Notes under the pieces: model-generated
Databases searched by the model: none
What the model was told of the DNA's origin: nothing
The model's input: the letters and a program-made list of their open reading frames with translations, nothing else
From: Candidatus Hydrogenedentota bacterium
GTDB taxonomy: Bacteria; Hydrogenedentota; Hydrogenedentia; Hydrogenedentales; JAEUWI01
NCBI GenBank assembly: GCA_019637335.1
Contig: JAHBVV010000005.1
Span: forward strand, 186,001-250,000
Reading direction: 5' to 3'
DNA: 64,000 nt
Position numbers and translations under genes: made by a program
Shown: positions 53,423 to 62,278 of the stretch, piece by piece
Layout of the letters: the number at the start of each line of letters is the position of its first letter
Position numbering within the stretch: the first letter of the stretch is position 1

Positions 53423-55726
53423 ATGCGGGCTTCGCGCACAACGCCTCCCCCGGCGCGGCGGCGCCACCGGCTTCTCGTGCGCGGGCTCGTGCAGGGCGTG
53501 GGCTTTCGTCCCTTTGTATACCGCCTGGCGCGCGAACTCATGCTGGGCGGCTACGTGACCAACACGGGGGCCGGCGCGTGCGTGGAGATCGAGGGGCCGG
53601 CGGCGGCCCTGGAGGCTTTTCGGGCGCGGCTCTTCGCCGAGCTTCCTCCGCCCGCCGCCATCACGGAATGCACCGTCGAGGAGATTCCGGCGGGGGCCGG
53701 CGCGGGCTTCTCGATCCTGGAGAGTGATCGCGCCGGGCGGATGCAGGCGCTGGTCCTTCCCGATATCGCGACTTGCGCCGAGTGCCTGGCCGAAATCCGT
53801 GACCCCTCGGATCGGCGCTATCGCTATCCCTTCACCAACTGCACGCATTGCGGCCCGCGCTACAGCATTATCGAGGCGATGCCCTACGACCGCCTGTACA
53901 CGACCATGGCCGACTTCACGATGTGCGCCGACTGCCGCCGGGAGTACGAGGACCCCGGCGACCGGCGCTTCCACGCGCAGCCGGTGGCCTGTCCCGCGTG
54001 CGGTCCGGCGCTTTCCCTGTGGGACCGCGACGGTACTATGGAGGCGCGGGGCGACGAAGCGCTGCGCGCCGCGGCCGCGATCCTGCGAAATGGGGGGATC
54101 CTGGCGCTGAAGGGACTCGGCGGATTTCAGTTGCTCGCCGATGCGGGCAGCGATCGCGCCGTGGCCCTGCTTCGCGAACGGAAGCGCCGAGATGCAAAGC
54201 CCTTTGCGCTGATGTACGCCGATACCGCGTTGATGGCGGCGGACTGCGCGATCGATCCGGTGCGCCTCGCGGTCATACAGTCGCCGGAGGCCCCCATCGT
54301 GCTGGCGCCATCCCGGCCGGAGGCCGCGGCGCTTCAGGCGCGCATTGCGCCGGACACGCGCTTCCTGGGCGTCATGGCGCCGTATACGCCGCTGCATCAC
54401 CTGCTGCTGGCGGAGCTTTCCGGGCCCGCCGTCGCGACGAGCGGGAATCTGGACGAGGAACCCATTTGTATTGACAACCAGGACGCGCTTTCGCGGCTCG
54501 CGGGTATCGCCGACGCGTTTCTGGTGCACGATCGCCCGATCGCGCGGCAGGTGGACGACTCCATTGTCACGGTTGTGGAGGGCGCGCCGATGCTGCTGCG
54601 CCGTGCGCGCGGGTACGCGCCGGGGCCGCTGGATTCCGCCGCGGGCGGCGAGGATGTGCTTGCGGTTGGCGCGCATTTGAAGAGCAGCGTGGCCTATCGC
54701 AAGGCCGGGACGATATTTCCGAGCCAGCATATCGGCAACCTGGAGAACGTCCTCGCACTGGACGCCTTCCGGAGCACGGCGGACAGCATGCGGCGGCTGT
54801 TCGAGGCGGCGCCCGTTCGGGTGGTCCACGATCTGCACCCGGATTACGCGAGCACGCGGCATGCGCTCGCTCTGGGGCTGCCGGCGCACGGTGTGCAACA
54901 CCACTACGCGCACGTGCTCTCCTGCATGGCGGAGCACGGCCTGGAGGGGCCGGTGCTCGGGGTATCCTGGGATGGGACGGGGTACGGTTTGGATGGTACA
55001 ATATGGGGAAGCGAGTTTCTCCGTTGCACGCGTACCGGGTTTGATCGCATCGGCAGCTTGCGCCCGTTCCCGCTTCCGGGCGGCGATGCGGCGGCGCGCG
55101 CGCCCTGGCGTTGCGCGGCCAGCCTGCTCCACGGCATCGGCGCGCTGGACGTGCTGGCGAAATTCGGCCTGACGGAGACGGTTCCCGAACCGGAATGGCG
55201 CCTGGTCCGGCAGATGCTCGACCGGAAATTTAACGCGCCCGTCACCACCAGCATGGGCCGCCTCTTCGATGCCCTCGCGAGCCTCTGCGGCCTCTGCCAG
55301 CACAGCCAGTTCGAGGGCCAGGCGGCGATGCGGCTGGAGCGCGCGGCGGCGGCCTGGCATGGCCCCGCGCACCCGTTGCCCCTTCCCGCCGAAGCGGAGG
55401 GCGGGCGGATGCAGCTGGACTGGCGCGGCATGGTCGCGGAGACGGTGGCGGCCCGGCGCGCAGGTGTTCCGGCGGGCGCCATCGCCCTCGGGTTTCACGA
55501 AGCGTTGGCCGAGGCCCTCGCGCTGGTTGCGCGGGACGCGGGCCTGCCGGTGATTCTCACGGGCGGCTGTTTTCAGAATGTGTTGCTGCACGAACTGGCC
55601 CTGGCGGCCTTGAAACGGAATGATTGCCGCGTATACCGGCATGGTGCGGTTCCGCCCAATGACGGCGGAATTGCGGCCGGCCAGGCGTGGTTTCAGCCGG
55701 CTGGAGAAGAAATACCATGTGTTTAG
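53423..55726 (+). CDS. hypF: HypF, carbamoyltransferase for cyanide-ligand synthesis
   Basis: A 767-aa enzyme starting the synthesis of the CN ligands from carbamoyl phosphate. Domains in order: acylphosphatase (RRHRLLVRGLVQGVGFRPFVYRLA, residues about 13-36), two zinc fingers (CAECLAEI...CTHCGPR and CADCRREY...CPACGP), a YrdC-like part (GGILALKGLGGFQLLADA) and a Kae1-like part (HHYAHVLSCMAEHGL). The length is normal. It lies 9 bases after hypB. Confidence 0.96.
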   Translation: MRASRTTPPPARRRHRLLVRGLVQGVGFRPFVYRLARELMLGGYVTNTGAGACVEIEGPAAALEAFRARLFAELPPPAAITECTVEEIPAGAGAGFSILESDRAGRMQALVLPDIATCAECLAEIRDPSDRRYRYPFTNCTHCGPRYSIIEAMPYDRLYTTMADFTMCADCRREYEDPGDRRFHAQPVACPACGPALSLWDRDGTMEARGDEALRAAAAILRNGGILALKGLGGFQLLADAGSDRAVALLRERKRRDAKPFALMYADTALMAADCAIDPVRLAVIQSPEAPIVLAPSRPEAAALQARIAPDTRFLGVMAPYTPLHHLLLAELSGPAVATSGNLDEEPICIDNQDALSRLAGIADAFLVHDRPIARQVDDSIVTVVEGAPMLLRRARGYAPGPLDSAAGGEDVLAVGAHLKSSVAYRKAGTIFPSQHIGNLENVLALDAFRSTADSMRRLFEAAPVRVVHDLHPDYASTRHALALGLPAHGVQHHYAHVLSCMAEHGLEGPVLGVSWDGTGYGLDGTIWGSEFLRCTRTGFDRIGSLRPFPLPGGDAAARAPWRCAASLLHGIGALDVLAKFGLTETVPEPEWRLVRQMLDRKFNAPVTTSMGRLFDALASLCGLCQHSQFEGQAAMRLERAAAAWHGPAHPLPLPAEAEGGRMQLDWRGMVAETVAARRAGVPAGAIALGFHEALAEALALVARDAGLPVILTGGCFQNVLLHELALAALKRNDCRVYRHGAVPPNDGGIAAGQAWFQPAGEEIPCV

Positions 55727-55974
55727 CCGTACCCGGTGAAATTCTCGAAATAACCGAAGAGGATCCGCTTGCGCGGCAGGCGAAGGTGAGCTTCGGCGGC
55801 TTGGTGAAGCCCGTGTCGCTGGCCCTGCTTCCCGAGGCGTGTGCGGGGGAATACGTGCTGGTGCACGCGGGCGTCGCCATCAGTGTGGTCGACGCGGAGG
55901 AAGCTGAGAAGACCCTGGAGTACCTCCGCGAGATCGACGAACTGAACGAGCTGGAAGACGGGGCCTCCCCATGA
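55717..55974 (+). CDS. hypC: HypC, maturation chaperone
   Basis: An 85-aa chaperone with the essential N-terminal Cys2 ([12 protein letters not shown]). With HypD it holds the Fe(CN)2CO unit and passes it to HoxH. The start overlaps the hypF stop by 10 bases. The last codons overlap hypD (ATGA). The acidic end is typical. Confidence 0.95.
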   Translation: MCLAVPGEILEITEEDPLARQAKVSFGGLVKPVSLALLPEACAGEYVLVHAGVAISVVDAEEAEKTLEYLREIDELNELEDGASP

Positions 55975-57086
55975 AGTACATGGACGAATACCGCGACCGC
56001 GATGCGATCCTGCGTCTCGCCGAGGCGATCCGACGGACCGTGACCCGGCCGCACGCGATCATGGAGATCTGCGGCGGCCAGACCCATGCCATCGTCCGCT
56101 TCGGGCTGGATCAGCTGCTGCCGGACGAAGTCACGCTGGTGCACGGGCCGGGGTGCCCGGTTTGCGTTACGCCGGTCGAGATGATCGACAAGGCGATCGC
56201 GCTCGCCGCCATGCCCGATGTGATCCTGTGCACCTTTGGCGACATGATGCGGGTGCCGGGCTCCGAGCACGACCTCCTGGGCATCAAGGCGCGCGGCGGC
56301 GACGTGCGGTTCGTGTATTCGCCGCTGGACGCGGTGAAGGTGGCGGAGGAAAACCCGGGCAGGCAGGTGGTGTTCTTCGGCATTGGCTTCGAGACGACGG
56401 CGCCGGCGAACGCGCTGGCGGTGAAAACGGCCGCCGCGCGACAGCTCCGGAATTTTTCCATGCTCGTGTCGCTCGTGCTCGTACCGCCGGCCATGGAGGC
56501 GATCCTGTCGGCGGAGCGTTGCGCGGTCAACGGCTTCCTCGGGCCGGGGCACGTCTGCACGATCATGGGCAGCGAGGAATACGAGCCCATCGCGCGGAAA
56601 TACCGCGTGCCCATCGTGATCAGCGGCTTCGAACCGCTGGACCTGCTCCTGGGCATTCACATGTGCGTGAAGCAACTGGAAGCGGGCCGATGTGACGTGG
56701 AGAACCAGTACGCGCGGTCGGTGGCGCGGGCGGGCAATGCGGCCGCGCGCGCGCTGCTCCAGGAGGTTTTCGAGATCAGCCCGCAACAATGGCGCGGCCT
56801 GGGCCCGATTCCCGCCAGCGGAATGCGCCTGTCGGAGGCGTACCGCGATTTCGACGCGGAGGGGCGCTTTGAACTGGCGGGCGTGGTCGCGCGCGAGTCC
56901 GAGGAGTGTATCAGCGGGGAAATCCTGCAGGGGCTGAAGAAGCCGTGTGACTGCCCGGCCTTCGGGACGCGCTGCACGCCGGATCGCCCGCTGGGCGCCC
57001 CGATGGTGTCGAGCGAAGGGGCCTGCTCGGCCTACCACCGCTACCGCCCGGCCCTCGCGCCGGCCCAGACGGGAGAATGCGCATGA
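55971..57086 (+). CDS. hypD: HypD, Fe(CN)2CO assembly protein
   Basis: A 371-aa iron-sulfur protein with the cysteine motifs [20 protein letters not shown] and [23 protein letters not shown], the last supplying [4Fe-4S] ligands. HypC is its partner. Start codon overlaps the hypC stop. The length matches the family. Confidence 0.96.
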   Translation: MKYMDEYRDRDAILRLAEAIRRTVTRPHAIMEICGGQTHAIVRFGLDQLLPDEVTLVHGPGCPVCVTPVEMIDKAIALAAMPDVILCTFGDMMRVPGSEHDLLGIKARGGDVRFVYSPLDAVKVAEENPGRQVVFFGIGFETTAPANALAVKTAAARQLRNFSMLVSLVLVPPAMEAILSAERCAVNGFLGPGHVCTIMGSEEYEPIARKYRVPIVISGFEPLDLLLGIHMCVKQLEAGRCDVENQYARSVARAGNAAARALLQEVFEISPQQWRGLGPIPASGMRLSEAYRDFDAEGRFELAGVVARESEECISGEILQGLKKPCDCPAFGTRCTPDRPLGAPMVSSEGACSAYHRYRPALAPAQTGECA

Positions 57087-58138
57087 ACGGCAAGCCCGCG
57101 CCCGCGATCGCGTGTCCCCTGCCACTTCCCGACCAGGGACACATCACCCTGGCGCACGGCGGCGGCGGCACGCGCATGCACGACCTGCTGGAGCGCGTGT
57201 TCCTGAAGCGGTTCCGGAACGAACTGGGCGACGGCCAGACCGACGCCGCCACGATCGCCGTGGGCGAAGGCCGGTTGGCCTTTACGACGGATTCCTTCGT
57301 GGTCGATCCCCCCTTCTTTCCCGGGGGCGATATCGGATCGCTCGCAGTGCACGGCACGGTCAACGATCTGGCGATGGCCGGCGCGGAGCCGCGCTACCTG
57401 TCCGCCGCGTTCATTCTGGAGGAGGGCTTCGAACTGGCGCGGCTGGAGCAGGTGGCGGATTCGATGCAGGCGGCGGCGCTCGCGGCCGGGGTCCAGATCG
57501 TGACGGGGGACACCAAGGTCATCGAGCGGCAGCGCGGCGGCGGCATCTACATCAACACGGCGGGCATCGGCGTGGTTCGGCCTGGCGTGGCGCTGGGTCC
57601 GGGCGCCATTCAGTCGGGAGACCGCGTGATCATCAACGGCGATCTCGGCCGGCATGGCATGGCGATCATGACCATGCGCGCGGGCTTCGACGTGGATACA
57701 CCCATCGAAAGCGATTCGGCGGCGCTGTGGCCCGAGGTGAAGGCCCTGCTCGACGCGGGCATCGCGGTGCATTGCCTGCGCGACCTGACCCGGGGCGGCC
57801 TCGCAAGCGCGCTGAACGAACTCAGCGCGTCGTCCGGGCGGGCGATACACATTGCCGAGGACCGGGTCCCGGTGTTGCCCGCCGTGCGCGGGGTCTGCGA
57901 GATTCTCGGCTTCGATCCGCTGCACGTGGCGAATGAGGGGCGCTTCGCGGCGATCGTGGCGCCGGAGGATGCGGCGCGGGCGGTGGCGATTTTAAGTGCG
58001 CTGCACCCGGACGCGCCCGCGGCGGACATCGGCGCGGTGACGGACGCGGCGGAGCGGCGGGTGACGTTGGAAAGTGTGATCGGGGTGACGCGGGTGCTGG
58101 ATATGCTGAGCGGGGAGCAGTTGCCCCGGATTTGTTGA
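57083..58138 (+). CDS. hypE: HypE, carbamoyl dehydratase
   Basis: A 351-aa ATP-dependent enzyme that converts the carbamoyl group on its own C-terminal Cys into thiocyanate. The required C-terminal motif PRIC is present as the last four residues. [20 protein letters not shown] and [17 protein letters not shown] are conserved ATP-binding parts. The ATG at 57083, 6 bases after GGGAGA and overlapping the hypD stop, is preferred over an ATG at 57077. It ends the hox-hyp operon. Confidence 0.96.
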   Translation: MNGKPAPAIACPLPLPDQGHITLAHGGGGTRMHDLLERVFLKRFRNELGDGQTDAATIAVGEGRLAFTTDSFVVDPPFFPGGDIGSLAVHGTVNDLAMAGAEPRYLSAAFILEEGFELARLEQVADSMQAAALAAGVQIVTGDTKVIERQRGGGIYINTAGIGVVRPGVALGPGAIQSGDRVIINGDLGRHGMAIMTMRAGFDVDTPIESDSAALWPEVKALLDAGIAVHCLRDLTRGGLASALNELSASSGRAIHIAEDRVPVLPAVRGVCEILGFDPLHVANEGRFAAIVAPEDAARAVAILSALHPDAPAADIGAVTDAAERRVTLESVIGVTRVLDMLSGEQLPRIC

Positions 58139-58168
58139 GGGGTGTTGTGGTTGATGGAGGGGGGTGGC

Positions 58169-58411
58169 TTTTTGGGGTACAGCCTCGGGCGGGGGTGTTT
58201 GTGGTTGTTGGAAGGGTTGGGGTGGTATTTCCGCCCGATGCAGTCCCCCTTTTTGGGGTGCAGCCACGGGCGGGAGTGCTTGTGGTTGTTGGAAGGGTTG
58301 GGGTGGTATTTCCGCCCGATGCAGTCCCCCTTTTTGGGGTACAGCCACGGGCGGGGGTGCTTGTGGTTGTTGGAAGGGTTGGGGTGGTATTTCCGCCCGA
58401 TGCAGTCCCCC
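58169..58411. repeat. three tandem 81-base repeats
   Basis: Units start at 58169, 58250 and 58331. Each has TTTTTGGGGT(A/G)CAGCC at the start, CGGGCGGG(G/A)GTG, TTGTGGTTGTTGGAAGGG in the middle and TTCCGCCCGATGCAGTCCCC at the end. They differ at only a few positions. 81 is a multiple of 3, so reading frames pass through on both strands, but no start, ribosome site or family likeness supports a gene. The array fills the gap between hypE and the sucrose synthase gene. The unit's ends also occur at 38807-38900. Confidence 0.9.
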
Positions 58412-60588
58412 TATTCTCGGGGGAGGAGGCCGTAGTGGCGGAGGCCTTCGATGATGCCGGCGGCGTATTCGGCTTTTGCGAAGTAGATGCGGCTGGTGTC
58501 GCGGCGGAGGGGTTCGAGTTCTTCGGCGTAGTTGCCGACGGCGATGCCGCTGGTGCGGCCTTTGAGCATGTCGGCGTCGTTGCCGGAGTCGCCGGCGGTT
58601 GCGATGCGCTCTATGGGTATGTTCCATTTGTTGGAGAGGTAGCGGACGGCCTTGCCCTTCGAGGCCCGCAATGGGAGTACATCGACGTAGACGCCGTGGG
58701 AGAAGATCACGGTGTGGGGCACGCCGCAACGTCCCAGGGCGTCGTGTATGCGGGGTAACGCTTCATCCGCAGGGGTGTCCTTGTCAAGGTCGTAGCTGAC
58801 CTTGAATTCGCGCTGGGTGTTCTCGTCGGTCTGGATGGTGAGGAAGGGCAGCTTGTCGAGGGCGTCGCGCACGCGGTCCGGGCGCCACTTGCTGCGGAGG
58901 TGGCTCGCCCAGCCCTTGTCGGGCACGAGGTCGCGGCCGTAGTAGATTTCCGCGCCGACGGAGGAAATTATGACATCGAGCTCGTCGATACCGTGCTCTT
59001 CCAGGACGTCGAGGACCATGTCCTTGTAGCGCCCGGAGGCCACGCCGAAGCCGATGCGGCCCCTGTGATCCTTGAGCAGGGCGAGCAGGCGCTGCATGGA
59101 TTCGTCGTCGCCGAGGAGGGTGTTGTCGATGTCGGTGAGGAGAAGCGCTTCGACGTCGGCGAGCCGCCGTCCGGGGGCGTCGTTGCCGTACTTCAGGAAG
59201 ATGGTGCTCTTTGGGGTGGCGTTGACGATTTCTCCGACGGCTTTGAGGTAGTCCAGGCAGTGTTTTTGCCAGGAATAGTGCTGGCGGACGCGGTTCACGC
59301 CGTTGTCGCTGAAGCGCTGCCAGCGATCGCGGTCGGTGAGGATGGCCTTGATGGCCTTGCCGATTTCGGCGGGCTTGTTCACGTCGACAAGGATGCCGCA
59401 TTCGCAGTTTTCGACGATGTCCTGGGGGCCGCCGTTTTCGGTGCCGACGAAGGGCAGTCCACAGGCGGCGGCCTCGATGTAGGTGAGGCCGAAGGGCTCG
59501 ACGAAGGCGCAGTTAACGAAGACGCCGCGCTTGGCCGCGGCGAGGCGGTACATTTCGGGCACGTCGATTTCGGATTCGTGCTTTTTGGGCACGGCCATCT
59601 TGCCGTAGAGGTCGTAGCGGTCCATCATGAGGAGCATGTCGGTGAGGACGGCCTGTTCGGCGTCGGGGAGGTCGGTGATGGAGCGGCGGATGCCCGCGAA
59701 GATGGCGAGGTTGGCGAGGGCCTGGAGTTCCTTGTCCTGCCCGTAGGCCTCGACGAGGGCGTTGATGTTCTTGCGTTTGTCGGGGCGGCAGAGTGCGAGG
59801 ATGACGGGCCGGTCGTTGTTGTAGTGGAATCGGTCGAGCTCGGCCTGCATGCGCATCCGGGCCTGTTTCCAGCGTTCCTGGATGTTGTCGGGGGCCACTT
59901 CGTATTCGTAGTAGGGGAAGAAACGCTCCAGTGCGGTTCCCGGCGGGATGACGGCGAAGCGTGGGTCCTTGCCGTTGTAGTAGCGCTTGTACTGCACGTC
60001 CCGCTCGTGGCGGGTGCTGGTGACGACGAGGTCGGCGCTGGAAAGGGCCTTTTCCTCGGCGTCGATGCGGAGGTGCATGTTGTATTCGCGGTTGATGTGT
60101 TCCTCGGGCATGCCCTGGGATTCGAGATAGGATTTTTTGTCGCGGCCGAGCGAGTGGCCGGTGAACACGAAAGGCACGCCGAAGGCGGAGGATACCGCGT
60201 TGGCGATGTAGCCGGCGTCGGCGTAGTGCCCGTGGACGAGCGTGGGTAGTTTGCCCTCCTTGCGCGTGAAGGTGATCATGGCGTCCGCGAAGTCGTCGAG
60301 GTAGGGCCAGAGGCGCTCCTTGCGGATGTATCGCGGGCCGCCGCAGGGCAGGCGCACGATGCGCGTTCTGGGACCGAGTTTTTCGATCTCTTCGCCGTAA
60401 TCGGACTCGACGCGCTTGTCGCGGATGCGCCGCGTGAACAGGTCGACCTGGCTGACGCCGTCCATCTCGCCGAGGGTTCGGGCGAGATCGATCACATAGC
60501 GGACCTGTCCTCCGGTGTCGGAGTCGCGGCCCATTTCGATCCGCTCGCCCCGTATGAGGCCGTGAATGCTGATAAGCTGGATATACAT
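58411..60588 (-). CDS. sucrose-phosphate synthase fused to a HAD-family phosphatase
   Basis: A 725-aa bifunctional enzyme. Residues 1-450 are a GT-B glycosyltransferase with SIHGLIRGERIEMGRDSDTGGQV (the sucrose synthase/SPS start), HGHYADAGYIA, FTGHSLGRDKK and EPFGLTYIEAAACGLPFVG. Residues 480-725 are a HAD hydrolase with DIDNTLLG (DxDxT type) and GDSGNDADML. It should transfer glucose to fructose-6-phosphate and dephosphorylate the product, giving sucrose, a compatible solute. No sucrose-degrading gene is adjacent. The stop is close to the 81-base repeats. Confidence 0.92.
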   Translation of the reverse strand: MYIQLISIHGLIRGERIEMGRDSDTGGQVRYVIDLARTLGEMDGVSQVDLFTRRIRDKRVESDYGEEIEKLGPRTRIVRLPCGGPRYIRKERLWPYLDDFADAMITFTRKEGKLPTLVHGHYADAGYIANAVSSAFGVPFVFTGHSLGRDKKSYLESQGMPEEHINREYNMHLRIDAEEKALSSADLVVTSTRHERDVQYKRYYNGKDPRFAVIPPGTALERFFPYYEYEVAPDNIQERWKQARMRMQAELDRFHYNNDRPVILALCRPDKRKNINALVEAYGQDKELQALANLAIFAGIRRSITDLPDAEQAVLTDMLLMMDRYDLYGKMAVPKKHESEIDVPEMYRLAAAKRGVFVNCAFVEPFGLTYIEAAACGLPFVGTENGGPQDIVENCECGILVDVNKPAEIGKAIKAILTDRDRWQRFSDNGVNRVRQHYSWQKHCLDYLKAVGEIVNATPKSTIFLKYGNDAPGRRLADVEALLLTDIDNTLLGDDESMQRLLALLKDHRGRIGFGVASGRYKDMVLDVLEEHGIDELDVIISSVGAEIYYGRDLVPDKGWASHLRSKWRPDRVRDALDKLPFLTIQTDENTQREFKVSYDLDKDTPADEALPRIHDALGRCGVPHTVIFSHGVYVDVLPLRASKGKAVRYLSNKWNIPIERIATAGDSGNDADMLKGRTSGIAVGNYAEELEPLRRDTSRIYFAKAEYAAGIIEGLRHYGLLPRE

Positions 60589-60642
60589 GCTGCTCCTTTT
60601 CCTGCCAAACCGAAGCGCCGCCCGCCCTCGCCGCGCCGGCGG

Positions 60643-61644
60643 TTAGTGATCCGTTTCGTCCGCGGGATAGCGGAGGCCCCATTGCTGGCGGATTCGGTCC
60701 AGCGTTCGGGCGATGCGCAGGCTCATCGCGTGCGGGACGATCGGGCTTTCGAAGCGGCCCTGCCGCACGCATTCCGTGACTTCGCTCGCTTCCAGGTGGT
60801 AGCCGTATCCGGTGCGTTCGAAGGTTGTGGTCGCGGGGCCGCCGCCGGTGTCCAGGGACCAGGCATCCGGCTGCGAGAAGCGGTGGGGGATGCGAATCAC
60901 GCCGTTTTCCCCCGCGATGAGCGCTTCCTGGGGCGCATCGTGGCGGAGGGAGGTGCTCAAGAGGGCGCGGCGCCCGCCGCCGAAATCGAGAATCATCGCG
61001 GCGGACTCGTCCACCCCGGTTTCCGCGGGCGACCAGGACGCCTGGATCCGTTCGGGCTCTTGTCCATAGACCATGTCGGCCAGCGCGACGGTGTAGATGC
61101 CGATATCGAGGAGGGCTCCGCCGCCGAGTTCGAGGTTGAAGAGGCGGCTTTCGGGGCCGGCCGCCGCCCTGTAGGAGAAATCGGCGACGACGAGGCGCAC
61201 GTTTCCGATGGCGCCGGAGGCCAGGGCCTCGCGGACTTGCCGGATCGCGGGGAAGAATGCGGTCCAGAGGGCTTCCATGAGAAAGCGGCCGTGTTTTCGG
61301 GCGGCGTCCACCATGCGGGCGGCTTGGGGGGCGTTCATGGCGAGGGGCTTTTCGCAGAGGACGTGCTTGCCGTGCTCCAGGCAGAGGAGGGTGTCGGCGC
61401 AATGCCTGGGGTGCGGTGTTGCGATATAGACGACATCGATGGCGGCGTCGCGCACGAGCGTTTCGTAGTCGCCATAGCGGACGGGTATCTCATGCGTGTC
61501 GGCGAAGGCGTCGGCGCGGTCCTGGGTGCGCGATGCCACCGCGCGCAACTCGGCTCCAGGTACGAGGCGCAGATCCTCCGCCATCTGCCGGGCGATATCG
61601 CCCGTTCCCAGGATTCCCCATGTGATTGGTTGGTCCATCATCAT
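60643..61644 (-). CDS. Gfo/Idh/MocA-family oxidoreductase
   Basis: A 333-aa NAD(P)-dependent oxidoreductase with ITWGILGTGDIARQMAEDL, VLCEKPLAMNAPQAARMV and LGGGALLDIGIYTVALADMVYG. It most resembles the tandem pair at 15642-17662, sharing the LLD(V/I)GIY block and the (R)QQWGLRYP-type ending, so it belongs to the same dihydrodiol-dehydrogenase-like branch. Three ATGs are in tandem at the start; the first is used. No strong ribosome site. Substrate unknown. Confidence 0.92.
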   Translation of the reverse strand: MMMDQPITWGILGTGDIARQMAEDLRLVPGAELRAVASRTQDRADAFADTHEIPVRYGDYETLVRDAAIDVVYIATPHPRHCADTLLCLEHGKHVLCEKPLAMNAPQAARMVDAARKHGRFLMEALWTAFFPAIRQVREALASGAIGNVRLVVADFSYRAAAGPESRLFNLELGGGALLDIGIYTVALADMVYGQEPERIQASWSPAETGVDESAAMILDFGGGRRALLSTSLRHDAPQEALIAGENGVIRIPHRFSQPDAWSLDTGGGPATTTFERTGYGYHLEASEVTECVRQGRFESPIVPHAMSLRIARTLDRIRQQWGLRYPADETDH

Positions 61645-61940
61645 CGACCCGCGGTTGCGTTTTTGTCCGGGCGGTGGCGGTCAGACTCCTGTGGGTTGAG
61701 TAGGCGGCGTTGGCGAACGATATCGCCAGCAGCCGCATGTTCAGTATGGCAGATGCCCGCCGCGTGGTCAACGCGCGGCCGGGCGGCGGGCTACAAACGC
61801 TTGTGACGGGATTTGGGTCGCCCGAAATGGACGGCGGGGACGCCCACCACGGCGCGTCTTCAACCTGCGCTCCCGGCCTTTGCCACTTCCTTTTTGGGTA
61901 TGTTGTAACTTGGGTTGGATGAGGTGGTCTTGGGGATGTC

Positions 61941-61990
61941 TTTTCGGAGCAGGCATTCATGACGCTTCGCGCCACCCGTTAAGGATGAAA
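61941..61990 (+). repeat. 148-base dispersed repeat, partial copy
   Basis: TTTTCGGAGCAG, then TTCATGACGCTTCGCG and CCGTTAAGGATGAAA: the end of one unit joined to the start of the next. This shows that units can be arranged head to tail. After GATGAAA the sequence departs from the full copies. Confidence 0.65.
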
Positions 61991-62125
61991 AGCCGACTGC
62001 TTCGCAACCGGTACACAGCCGGGACGGCTGTGCCACGTTCTTTGCACGCTTCACCTTGGTTCTTACGAGTGCCTTCAAAGGAATGTGGCGCCAGGCGTCC
62101 CGCCTGTGTCTTTTCGGAGCAGCTA

Positions 62126-62273
62126 TTCATGACGTGTTGCGTCACCCGTTAAGGATGTAAAGACTGCCCCTGACCGTTGGCGCTGTACTGGAGTCTCGCA
62201 CGCTCAAGCCTTCGCGGCGGAGCCGCGGAGCTTGAACGTGGCACCCGTGGCTTCTCTTGAATTTTCGGAGCAG
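62126..62273 (+). repeat. 148-base dispersed repeat, full copy B
   Basis: This copy has the same length and order as copy A at 10742-10889: TTCATGACG, CGTTAAGGATG, CTCGCAC, GGCGGAGCCGC, then TTTTCGGAGCAG. Copies A and B differ at scattered sites. It abuts the 3' end of the DUF1080 gene, whose stop is just beyond its right end. Confidence 0.7.
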
Positions 62274-62278
62274 GCGGA

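Larger units (their letters stand above)
61645..62278. other. gene-free gap with repeat copies
   Basis: The 634 bases between two minus-strand genes hold two copies of the 148-base repeat family (61941-61990 partial; 62126-62273 full) and an inverted repeat ACAGCCGGGACGGCTGT (62016-62032). Short open frames (about 60-90 codons) arise from these repeats and are not supported as genes. The part 61645-61935 shows nothing recognisable. Confidence 0.7.

Noticed and set aside
58169-58411. CRISPR array
   Set aside because: Three adjacent near-identical 81-base units without spacers; no cas genes.
61710-61922. A 70-codon plus-strand frame in the repeat-rich gap
   Set aside because: No ribosome site, no similarity, no neighbour in an operon.
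61880-62152. Short frames giving peptides such as FILNGWREAS or SLTGGAKRHEC
   Set aside because: They are translations of the 148-base repeat family and recur because the DNA repeats, not because a protein is conserved.
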